DNA from: Triangularia verruculosa
Taxonomy: Eukaryota > Ascomycota > Sordariomycetes > Sordariales > Podosporaceae
Direction: 5' to 3'
Length of the DNA stretch: 27,579 nt
Assembly: GCA_033296885.1 (NCBI GenBank)
Contig: MU864094.1
Span: 1-27,579 of the forward strand
The first letter of the stretch is position 1. Each line of letters starts with the position of its first letter. A program made the translations under genes and the position numbers. The notes under the pieces are model-generated. The model was not told where the DNA came from and ran no database searches. It saw nothing but the letters and a program-made list of their open reading frames with translations. Positions 20,050 through 27,579 of this stretch are shown here, piece by piece.

Positions 20050-20841
20050 TTAGTCGAGTGAAAATCGAGAGGTAGGCTGTACATTAGCAGAAAGCTGAGT
20101 GAGATCGTGTTCAGAATCTAGACCAGCGAAGGCCTCAAGAACATCATCAATAGCCTGATTCAACTCAACATTCAGTTGTTTCCAACGCGCCTCTCGCTCA
20201 GGGTCAGTAACAGGTTCTGAAGAAGTATCCTTCCAGGCACCACACAACCGAGCCAGAGTCTCCTCATGAAGCTGTGGGGGATCTCGAACTATACTGACGA
20301 CGGATATGTCCGACGAATGATTCGAAGTGGACGAAGTAGGCTTGGGACTGTCAGCCGGAGGATAAACAACGTCCTCGCTTAGCTGCCGCTCCCTACGCCT
20401 TCGTCCCGCCCACTCCAAAGTAGCATGTCGGATGAACTGAAGGCGTTCGAGATACTCGTTTCTCGTCTCTCCCTCAAAGCGTGGTAGAACTTTAGCGAGA
20501 GCCGAGAGATCATTACGAGGTGAGTGAACACGCTTGCTGGACTCTTCGATCGGATTAGACGACACCCAAAATAGCTCAGCATGCGGTACATACGAAGGAT
20601 GGACGGCGTGGTTGACTCCACGCTCGGCCTTGTAGGACCAATACTTCAAAATGAGCCAAGGACAGGCCGTGGCAAGAGGAGCGTAGTGTTCCCGACACGC
20701 CCGGCAAAACCCGAACCTTGCACCTATGATGACCTCCGGGTCAACACATCGAACTCGGGTTCTTGACGTTGAAGTACACGGAACAGCGTGCTCGTCCACG
20801 TGTGTACACACCGTATAGACCTTGTGCTCGATCTGACACAT
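20050..20841 (-). CDS. hypothetical protein, Cys/His-rich N-terminus
   Basis: A single-exon frame of 263 aa, start MCQIEHKVYTVCTHVDE. I do not recognise a named family. The first 60 residues hold C2, C12, C22, C32, C46, C49 and C60 plus H6, H14, H18 and H52. The tail of this cluster, FGFCRACREHY, has the C-x2-C spacing of a zinc knuckle, so metal binding is a fair inference. Similar short Cys/His heads occur in many uncharacterised ascomycete proteins. The rest is hydrophilic: a basic patch GRRRRERQ near residue 145, a Ser/Thr/Pro-rich linker, then an amphipathic, probably helical tail. No signal peptide or membrane segment is seen. It lies 552 bp upstream of VMS1 on the same strand and divergently to the pirin gene. 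Confidence 0.75.
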   Translation of the reverse strand: MCQIEHKVYTVCTHVDEHAVPCTSTSRTRVRCVDPEVIIGARFGFCRACREHYAPLATACPWLILKYWSYKAERGVNHAVHPSYVPHAELFWVSSNPIEESSKRVHSPRNDLSALAKVLPRFEGETRNEYLERLQFIRHATLEWAGRRRRERQLSEDVVYPPADSPKPTSSTSNHSSDISVVSIVRDPPQLHEETLARLCGAWKDTSSEPVTDPEREARWKQLNVELNQAIDDVLEAFAGLDSEHDLTQLSANVQPTSRFSLD

Positions 20842-21614
20842 TTTGATTCTGGTCAGGCAGTGCTAACTTTACCGCCAGGGTGAAGTCAGCCAAAATCGAG
20901 ATAGGTTCGCAGGTGAAGCACGCACGAGTGTCGAAGGAAGTTGCCAAATGCGAACAGATGATGATTAGAGCGCATGCTGACCAGAATTCCCTTAAATACA
21001 TGCACTAAAGCCTTCAAGGCCGAGCAATCAGCTGCATGCATTGTTGAGGAAAGCCATGGACAGAACCCAAACAATCGCTTTGTTCCATCAACACATCTGT
21101 CAATTGTTAGTGTCACAATTCCTGCTCGAAACTCGGGAAACAAATGAAGCACAACAGTATTGTTCTCTGTTGAAACAAATGACGTGAGGACTGTGAGGGA
21201 GCAAAACGGCAGGGGCTGTGCATGTCGTCGGTCGAAGCTTTTGGGGGCTCTTAATTCAAACGCGAAATCCAATATGGTCCTCGCAGCATTGACGATTCTG
21301 AAAAAGAAAGGTTGATGTTGATGTTGCCAGCTTGCTCATCGGGCCGTTGAAAGCCGAGAGGCGATGCCGCAGCCAAAAAATAATCATGAGGTAATCGTCG
21401 GTCAGCAAGTCTCGGCAGGCAACTCTCCACCACCATCGACCTCATCAAAGACAAAAGCATCCCAGGGGTCGGGAAATATTGATCTAGAAGCCGATATATC
21501 TAATGCATGAATATATGATCACTCAATCTCACTTAAGCATTGTGTCACGACTTACTCTTCCAGTCCAGTGCCAGCTTCTTCACGCCTCCACCGAGAGGCG
21601 GGTTCATCGTTTAT
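20842..21614. other. divergent promoter region
   Basis: Roughly 770 bp between the start codons of the minus-strand 263-aa gene and the plus-strand pirin gene. It must hold both promoters. No TATA box stands out and no extra gene is supported. The pirin frame stays open upstream to an unlisted stop, with an earlier ATG-less stretch from 21540. Confidence 0.5.
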
Positions 21615-22691
21615 ATGAGGCACCTGTTGCTCCTGTCCTCAATCTTCATCGCACTTTTCGCTATCATCGCCATATACCTCAAACCTGAAATTTACCAGGC
21701 CGCTTCAGTCACTACAAGCACTTTAATCACTTACCTTTCAAATCTGACTTCCAACTCCAAGACCACTTCATCAAACCACCAACCCCTATCACCACCGTCT
21801 CAGATGAACACAGCCAAAGCAGCCATGTCTCGCTCCCTCCACCACGCCAAAATTTCCCCCCATCTCTCCTCGACAAGAGGGCACTCCGACCACGGCTGGC
21901 TCAACACCTACCACTCGTTCTCCTTCGCCAACTGGTACAACCCATCCTACACCTCCTTCGGCTCACTGCGCGTCCTCAACGAAGACCGCGTAAAGCCCCA
22001 GTCCGGCTTCCCAACCCACCCCCATCGCGACTTTGAGATCTTCTCATACATCCTCTCCGGCGAGCTCACCCACCGCGACTCCATGCTCACCAAAGGCCAC
22101 GAAGGCGACGCCTCGGCCGATCAGTTCTACCGGATGCGCCGCGGCGACGTCCAGTTCACCACCGGCGGCACAGGCATTGCCCATTCGGAGTTCAACGAGC
22201 ACAAACGGGACACTGTCCACTTCCTTCAGATCTGGGCGCTGCCGTGGAAGAGGGGCCTGAAGCCGAGGTACCACACCAAGCACTTTGCAGAGGAGGACAA
22301 GCGGAAGGAGTTTGTGACGATTCTAAGTCCGCTGAAGGGGGGCGTTGATGCCACTGCTGAGGAGGAGGCCAAGGCGGAACCGGTAGTAGAGGGGACGATT
22401 CCCATTCATGCCGATTTCTTGATGGGGGCGGGAATTATCAAGGAGGGAAGCAAGTTCGAGTGGATTGTAGGTGGGAGGGACAATGTGACCGAGCAGAACA
22501 AGAGGAAGGTCTTTGTTCACTTGCCAATGACGAAGGGAGGCAGGGCGAGTATCAGGTTGGATGGTAGGGAGGATGCAGTGTTGAAGGAGGGGGATGGAGC
22601 GTTCATTGAGAATGTGAACAAGGGCGACAAGCTCTGGGTTGAAAGCGTCGGCGAGGTTGAGGCCGAAGTTATTGTCTTGGATACGGCGTAG
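21615..22691 (+). CDS. pirin family protein with N-terminal hydrophobic segment
   Basis: A bicupin pirin. From ATG 21615 it is 358 aa; the pirin core begins at MSRSLHHAKISPH (ATG 21825), which alone gives 288 aa, the usual pirin length. The Fe-binding set is complete in the first cupin: HPH at residues 135 and 137, and HSE at 190 and 192, within FPTHPHRDFE and GGTGIAHSEFNEH. Pirins are Fe-dependent nuclear cofactors or quercetinase-like dioxygenases; the substrate here is unknown. Residues 3-22 form a strong hydrophobic helix followed by a Ser/Thr-rich linker to residue 65. Its codons look as coding-like as the core. If translated, the protein would be membrane-anchored or imported rather than plainly nuclear. 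Starts at 21804 or 21825 (context GCCATGTC) could give the soluble form. There are no introns. Confidence 0.88.
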   Translation: MRHLLLLSSIFIALFAIIAIYLKPEIYQAASVTTSTLITYLSNLTSNSKTTSSNHQPLSPPSQMNTAKAAMSRSLHHAKISPHLSSTRGHSDHGWLNTYHSFSFANWYNPSYTSFGSLRVLNEDRVKPQSGFPTHPHRDFEIFSYILSGELTHRDSMLTKGHEGDASADQFYRMRRGDVQFTTGGTGIAHSEFNEHKRDTVHFLQIWALPWKRGLKPRYHTKHFAEEDKRKEFVTILSPLKGGVDATAEEEAKAEPVVEGTIPIHADFLMGAGIIKEGSKFEWIVGGRDNVTEQNKRKVFVHLPMTKGGRASIRLDGREDAVLKEGDGAFIENVNKGDKLWVESVGEVEAEVIVLDTA

Positions 22692-23428
22692 ACATGGCGG
22701 TCGACATTTCGGTCGCTGAAGGATTTGGAAGTAGAATGATAGATACCCAGTTGCTAAGACTCAATTGAACAGACAAAATGACATGTGCGCGTTCTATCGG
22801 CAAAAAAAATAATGGCGATCTTCCTCACCACGGTCCGCAGACCGACAGCAATGAAGAAAAGTATCCCACAAGGAGAGCGGTTACAAAAATTCCCTGCCAG
22901 GACAAGTCCCGACAAGAGCGGTCAGGTATGTAGTTTTCAACTAGCAAAAACGCGATCTCGGACGAATCCTCACTGATACGCGTAAAACCCCTGCACTTGG
23001 ATGAAGAAGAAAGAGGAAAAGGAAGTTGAAATTCTGGCAGGGATCCATTGAATTTGTAGTCGACATTCAGTGGTCTGTGCACGCTTGCAAATTCTGGGTG
23101 CAGTGCAAATTGTCCGTGCGTCGAGCACTGACCAGGTGAGCACAGACGGGGCCTCGGTGTGACCCTAACCCTCCAGATCTACCAAGACAGACACGACAAC
23201 CTCGACGGAACTTGGTCATGACTACCTGTTGAACGCGAATTTGTTGGTTCAACTAAACACTAAGAATTAAGTCTCTGTTGAATTGTTGCTCTTTTTTGTC
23301 TTTAGCGCGTCCGTTTCTACTTGTGGTGTTCTCAAACTATTGCGGCGACAAGCATCAAGACCAATCACTTCTGATATTCCACTTCGAGGCCCATCCTCAT
23401 AGGCAGTAGAGAGCACTACACAGCGAAA
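22692..23428. other. intergenic region with telomere-like word
   Basis: About 740 bp between the pirin stop and the next start. No gene is supported. It holds an A-rich patch near 22802 and ACCCTAACCCT at 23162-23172. Confidence 0.5.
23162..23172. promoter_or_regulatory. telomere-like ACCCTAACCCT
   Basis: Nearly two units of the CCCTAA telomere repeat, 257 bp upstream of the DUF7704-type gene's start codon. See also the site at 24,326. Confidence 0.4.
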
Positions 23429-24033
23429 ATGACCTCACAACTCCCAGCCTTCCCTCGTTTCGTCTTTACGATAGCCGAGCCGATATCACTGTAAGAGCCT
23501 CACCTTCGTTCTTCGCGACCCATCAGCTAATCACTGTCCCCAGTATCTCCGGCACCATTGGTGCTGTTGTCCTCCCTCGTTATTTCATCACAGCCCAAAC
23601 ACCAACCCCCATTCTGTCCTTCCCAGAGCAATCCCTCTTAGTGGCACAACAACTGGGAAATATGTATTTTCTCGCCTTTCTCCTCGGACTCTTCGTCCTC
23701 CACTCCACCACAGAGATCAAAGTTGTGCGGAGCTATCTCTGGGCTCTCTGGCTCGCAGACATCGGACACATGGCTGTCACTTGTCGTGTCCTTGGATGGG
23801 AAGAGTCGGTGAATATTCTCAGATGGAATGAGATGACATGGGGGAATTTGGGCGCGACCGTAAGTGCTTGTATCTACCTTTGGTTGATAAAGGAGGTTGC
23901 TGACGATATGTGATAACAGGGGTTCCTCTTCGCAGTGAGAAGTTTGTACTTTCTGGGCGCATTTGGTCGAGATGGGGAGGATGAAGAGGATAAAAGGGGA
24001 AGAAAAAAGACAAGAGCAAAGAAGGAGCTGTGA
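23429..24033 (+). CDS. DUF7704-type fungal membrane protein
   Basis: Three exons: 23429-23490, 23544-23859, 23920-24033. The introns are 53 nt (GTAAGA..CAG, branch GCTAATC) and 60 nt (GTAAGT..CAG), with phases 2 and 0. The product is 163 aa: MTSQLPAFPRFVFTIAEPIS at the start, then about four hydrophobic segments. The landmarks FTIAEPIS, QLGNMYF, STTEIKVVRSYLWALWLADIGH and WNEMTWGN match the pattern I know from the uncharacterised fungal DUF7704 family of small four-helix membrane proteins. Function is unknown. The tail is charged and Lys/Arg-rich (RKKTRAKKEL), cytosolic by the positive-inside rule. The GTG at 23641 sometimes used by ORF callers is internal, not the start. It is transcribed in the same direction as PET191, 442 bp away. 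Confidence 0.85.
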
Positions 24034-24475
24034 TTACGGAATAGTTGAGGATGGTGAACGTAAGCCGAAACATCCCGCAACATCAGAGAAACGTAAGGTA
24101 TGTGCCTCGCTGAGATGGAGGTGAGGGAGTCGGGTGAGTGAGCAGCTAGCGTGAACACCTATGTGGCATCGTTGCTTTTCTTGGGAATCTTCAAATGCCT
24201 CGGCATTCCGCCATATTTGAGAGATGACACCAATCATCATGAAACAACAGACCAAGCTCTGTTCTGCTCGAGGTCGTATGTGCTCCATCTGTCCACGAGA
24301 TCTGACTGTGGAAATGGTACTGTTCAAACCCTAACCCTATCAGCAGAATGTGAGTTAGGTACCTCGCGTCTTGCTTCCGCGGCCCGTGCTTTCCCGAGCT
24401 CTCTATTTCCTTGCCTGCCGCATCACATCAGCCGAGCAATGACCAAGCTACAACAACCCCTCCGCAATTCTCAAA
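24034..24475. other. intergenic, PET191 promoter
   Basis: About 440 bp between the DUF7704-type gene and PET191. The clearest element is a telomere-like word at 24326-24339. No further gene is seen. Confidence 0.55.
24326..24339. promoter_or_regulatory. telobox in PET191 promoter
   Basis: AAACCCTAACCCTA, more than two CCCTAA units, lies 137 bp upstream of the PET191 start codon. Telobox words are known promoter elements in plants and yeasts, and telomere repeats can nucleate facultative heterochromatin in Neurospora; which, if either, applies here is not visible. Confidence 0.5.
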
Positions 24476-24935
24476 ATGCCAACAAGTTCATGTAAAGAGA
24501 TCAGTGTGTTCTCTCGTGTTAACTTCGCTCGTATTTTACCCAACTAACCTCTGATATCTAGGAGACGCGTTGGCGCAATGCCTCCAAGAGTCCGAATGCG
24601 TTATGGTGCAGCGTAACAAAGCCACCGACTGCCTTCGCGAACCCCTCATCGATACCCTCCCACTCAAGTGCAGGCAACTCAAGAAGGGCCTTGGCGAATG
24701 CCGCCGTGGCATGGTCGACATGCGCAAGCGTTTCAGAGGCAACCAGCCGATTGCCTTCACCAAGATCCAAAAGACTGAGGACACCGGCGAGGGATACCAG
24801 CTGTATGCGGGCAAGTCTGCCTTTGCGGGAACACGCGGCGAGACTGATGGCAACAACAAGGAGCCAGAGGACTGGAGGGAGGCTGAAAATAGAAGGTATA
24901 GGGAAGCTCAAGAGGCCGCGGGGAAGAAGTCATAG
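24476..24935 (+). CDS. pet191: PET191/COA5 cytochrome oxidase assembly factor
   Basis: Two exons: a 28-nt first exon (24476-24503) and 24562-24935, split by a 58-nt intron (GTGTGT donor, CTAAC branch, TAG acceptor, phase 1). The product is 133 aa. It acts in the mitochondrial intermembrane space in assembly of respiratory complex IV. The spliced N-terminus MPTSSCKEIRDALAQCLQ restores the family pattern: C6-x9-C16 and C46-x9-C56 (twin CX9C, oxidised via the Mia40 route), plus C22 and C33, and the conserved RRGMVDMRKRFRGN. Yeast Pet191 is 108 aa; this one has a longer charged C-terminal tail, as I expect for filamentous fungi. The first cysteine of the twin motif is coded by the tiny first exon, so models that begin at the in-frame TTG 24570 lose it. 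Confidence 0.95.
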
Positions 24936-25590
24936 TACATGGGAAAACAGGCGGCGGGCGGTACCACTAGGTCATGGAATGAAAAAAGGTGTGAGGAACA
25001 TTACTGTACATTACTGTGCGGTATCTGTATATTATATGAATTGGGACATAAGGGCATAGCAGGCGTTTTGGGTACAACAAAATCATTACTCTAGGCAAGG
25101 AGGATTGGTTGGCTTTTACCAGTAACAGCCAGCGGCAGTTGACGGGGTGTTCTGTCGCTTCCTAACGTCCGGGACGGCATTCATCTGACAAAGAAGGTAC
25201 ACACCTGTCAACAAACTCTGAGTAGTTACCAATCTCGGGCTTGTCGGGCTGGACATCGAACGAACGAGAGCCAATGACGGTGCAACGTGACAGCGCAAAG
25301 TCAAAAGAAGATCCCTGCTTCGCAACACTAAAATAGGACCCCGGAGCGATTGACCGTGGCACAGAAATCAGATATCCACCATCGACTTTTGCGCATCATG
25401 GCCAAGGGGAAGTGACTCGCGGATCACCAGTACTTACTTGTGACCGACTTCAACTTTGGATCCCCCTTTCAAACGTCTTTTTGCTCCATCAATCAACTGA
25501 TCGCCAAGAAAATGGAGGTTCCATGAACCCTTCCTCCACAACCCGAGAAACAGCATCCCCATTGCAGCAGTTCGTCACACGACCAACACG
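24936..25590. other. intergenic region with minus-strand coding-like fragment
   Basis: About 650 bp between PET191 and the PPN2-like gene. The central part contains the minus-strand fragment described at 25116-25395; the rest shows nothing I can name. Confidence 0.5.
25116..25395 (-). pseudogene. coding-like fragment, possible gene remnant
   Basis: On the minus strand a frame is open from just after a TGA at about 25396 to a TAG at 25162, with coding-like codon choice (runs such as GTC CAG CCC GAC AAG CCC GAG). Its translation includes VDGGYLISVPRSIAPGSYF and CTVIGSRSFDVQPDKPEIG, which read like a beta-rich secreted or enzymatic domain. No ATG starts it. An alternative spliced model starts at ATG 25562, uses GTAAGT at 25437 with TAG at 25328 and a 43-nt second intron (25204-25162), ends at TAA 25116 and gives 97 aa. 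That start is only 28 bp from the divergent start of the next gene, which is awkward. Family unknown. It is either a relic exon or a small gene whose model I cannot fix. Confidence 0.3.
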
Positions 25591-27287
25591 ATGCCGGCAA
25601 TAGCCAATCTCTACAATCGCCAACCTCCACGGCGCACGTTCTTCATAATCTTTGGTACTTTATCATTTTTGACATTATGCATCTTCACCATTCACCTTCC
25701 AATTCTCAACCAGTTATCAGCATTACAAGCCTTTGAGAAAATAGGAGGAGGCCATCACAAGCCACAAGCCGCAGGAGAGGTCTTAGTGACAGTGACACCG
25801 GAGACGCAGGGACAAGATGGGCGAAGCGGGATGACGTATTCGGGGCTGTCAGGTGCACCCCACATTGAACCCCAACCCGAACCTCATTCATCTTCCCAAG
25901 CTGCCAGTGATGTCAACAACCACAAAATGGATCCCTCTCAGCGTCCTCTGGGTGCTACTGCCAGCGGTGAAGAAGACATGGATCTCACCAACAACCAGAG
26001 ACATCACAAACACCCACCTCCCCCACCACTGAACCTCATTGGCCCCCTCCCTCCTTCACCCGCGCCGCTTCGCCGCCTGATAATCATCTCTGACGTCCAT
26101 GGCCACCTTCTCCCCCTCCAAAAACTCCTCTACTCAAAACTCAACTTCTCCCCTACCGCAGGCGATCATGCGATCTTTGTCGGTGACCTCGTGACCAAAG
26201 GCCCAGACAGCAAAGGCGTCGTCGCTCTGGCCATGTCCACCAGCGCCTCAGCCGTGAGGGGAAACCACGAAGACCGCGTCCTAGCAGCAGCCTACGGTCT
26301 CAAGAAGCTGGATTACTGGCCACAGCAGCAAGAAGAAGACGAAGTAGATTCAGCCGGCAAAAAGGAGCGTGACCGCCAGAGAGAACGTGAAAAAGACGAG
26401 CACGCCAAGTCGGTTGCCAAAAGCCTCTCCAAGTCACAGCTGAAGTGGCTGGCAGCGAGACCGGTAATTCTGAGGGTCGGACAGCTGGGAAATCTACCGC
26501 AACTTTCTGCTGAGCAACAGGGGCATCACAAGCACCATAAGAAGGGCAAGAAAAAAAAGGAGGGCGAGGAAGAGGAAGGCCCGAAACAGCCGTGGAACAC
26601 CCTGAACGAAGTCGTCGTTGTTCACGGCGGTTTGGTGCCCGGTGTTGAGTTGGAAAAGCAGGACCCGTGGGCGGTGATGAATATGAGGAGCTTGATATAC
26701 CCCCCTTCTTACCAGCCAGACAAAGATGGTAAGGAGGCTGAGGAAGAAGAGGAGGTGCCTGTGCCGGTAGATAGCACAGATGACGGGGAGCCGTGGTCCA
26801 AAGCTTGGTATGCTCTTTCTTCTCCCACCCCACATCGTCCCACACACACTAACATAATTCAAGGAACCGCCACCAAAACCATATTCCGTCCTCCACCACA
26901 GGCGACGGCGAGAAACCGCAAAAGAAAACTATAGTCATCTACGGCCACGACGCTAGACGCGGACTGCAGGTTGATCCCCAAGTCGACATCACGCCCTATG
27001 CCCAAAAGGGCGGTAACAACAAGAACAAGAACAGCAAGAACAACAAGAACAACAAGAACAACAACAAAAAGGCCAAGCCCAAGAAAGAAAAGGGCGTCCG
27101 GTACGCCTTTGGTTTAGACAGCGGGTGTGGTCATGGAAAAAGACTCACGGCGTTGGTCATCAACCTCCCCACTACCCAGGAGCAGCAGCAGCGGGGGGAT
27201 GATGGAACAGGTAGTGATGGAGAGATCAAGCATGAGATTGTGCAGGTTAGTTGTGATGATGTGAGTACTGGGAAGGATACAGAGTAA
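25591..27287 (+). CDS. ppn2: PPN2-like calcineurin-type metallophosphoesterase
   Basis: Two exons: 25591-26807 and 26864-27287. The 56-nt intron (GTATGC, CTAAC branch, AAG acceptor, phase 2) restores the conserved Trp-Asn and then KTIVIYGHDARRGLQV, giving 546 aa. One membrane segment at about residues 16-37 precedes a long disordered region to about 160. The metallophosphatase motifs follow in order: SDVHGH (D168, H170), GDLVTKG (D199), GNHED (N225, H226), VVVVHGG (H345) and GHD (H434), then GLDSGC. The single N-terminal helix and this motif set match yeast Ppn2, a vacuolar-membrane metal-dependent endopolyphosphatase, so polyphosphate cleavage is the best guess. Lys/Glu-rich insertions sit between motifs (about 244-280 and 308-335), and an Asn/Lys tract follows the GHD motif. 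Ending the frame in the unspliced intron would lose the last metal ligand. Confidence 0.85.
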
Positions 27288-27482
27288 TATCATCGTTGAG
27301 GTTTGGGGGTTGTGCATCTTGCATTTAGAACAAGAAGAAGGGGGGAGGGGGGTTACGTTTTGATATTATTACAAGCAAGCATTCATTGGCATTAACAGTG
27401 GCGTTTTTCTTTTTGTTTTATTGGGGATAAAAGACTTGGGGGAATTAGTGTTACTAAGTAGATTGTACATACCCAATAACAC

Positions 27483-27484
<2 letters not shown>
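27288..27484. other. 3' flank of PPN2-like gene
   Basis: About 200 bp of 3' untranslated and flanking DNA with G-rich and T-rich patches leading into the terminal microsatellite. No gene is seen. Confidence 0.6.

Positions 27485-27579
<95 letters not shown>
27485..27579. repeat. CA microsatellite at right end
   Basis: An uninterrupted CA dinucleotide array of about 47 units runs to the last base. The minus-strand poly-Val/Cys open frame across it is meaningless. The sequence probably ends here because the repeat could not be assembled through. Confidence 0.97.

Noticed and set aside
23641..23913. GTG-initiated 90-codon frame as a separate gene
   Set aside because: It is the middle exon of the DUF7704-type gene running into its second intron.
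25162..25395. Polysaccharide monooxygenase (AA9) fragment
   Set aside because: Only the SIAPGxY word resembles the family; spacing to Cys and missing metal ligands do not support the call.
17575..27287. Secondary-metabolite or functional gene cluster
   Set aside because: The genes belong to unrelated housekeeping pathways, with no backbone synthase or cluster regulator.
27369..27578. Minus-strand poly-Cys/Val open frame
   Set aside because: Pure translation of the CA microsatellite.

Overview
The window is nuclear DNA of a filamentous ascomycete (Pezizomycotina), most likely a sordariomycete. The evidence is the set of short introns (53-66 nt in the four firm cases) with GT..AG ends and CTAAC/CTAAT-like branch sites, the long GC-biased exons, a GPI-anchored MAD1-type adhesin with a CFEM-like module, a DUF7704-type fungal membrane protein, and an intron-bearing nuclear tRNA-Glu gene. 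The species assignment is inference. Both ends look like assembly ends: a C homopolymer on the left and a pure CA microsatellite on the right.

Layout. Positions 1-10,290 hold no gene that I can support. This is balanced-composition, apparently unique DNA with an 11-bp minisatellite, a telobox, recurring TAGGTA/TACCTA blocks and one weak candidate for a small secreted peptide. At 10,291-12,444 (-) lies a 695-aa cell-wall adhesin-like gene with a signal peptide, Cys-rich head, Thr/Pro/Glu tandem repeats, CFEM-like domain and GPI signal, preceded by a TATA box and CT-rich leader. A second gene-poor stretch (12.8-16.9 kb) carries a possible degenerate spliced ORF and an orphan TATA element. A tRNA-Glu(UUC) gene with a 40-nt intron and a Pol III terminator sits at 16,951-17,062.

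From 17.5 kb on, the window is compact housekeeping DNA: VMS1/ANKZF1 peptidyl-tRNA hydrolase of ribosome quality control (-), an unrecognised Cys/His-rich 263-aa protein (-), a pirin with an unusual N-terminal hydrophobic segment (+), a small DUF7704-type membrane protein with three exons (+), PET191/COA5 cytochrome oxidase assembly factor with a tiny first exon (+), and a PPN2-like metallophosphoesterase with two exons (+). A coding-looking fragment lies on the minus strand between the last two. I see no operon-like or cluster logic; the genes look independent. VMS1 and PET191 both have links to mitochondria, but their proximity may be chance.

The most noteworthy points are the dimeric 48-bp repeat organisation inside the adhesin, its seven-cysteine CFEM-like module, the membrane-anchor-like extension of the pirin, teloboxes in two successive promoters, and the unexplained minus-strand fragment at 25.1-25.4 kb. 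I did not find a clearly new biological system.
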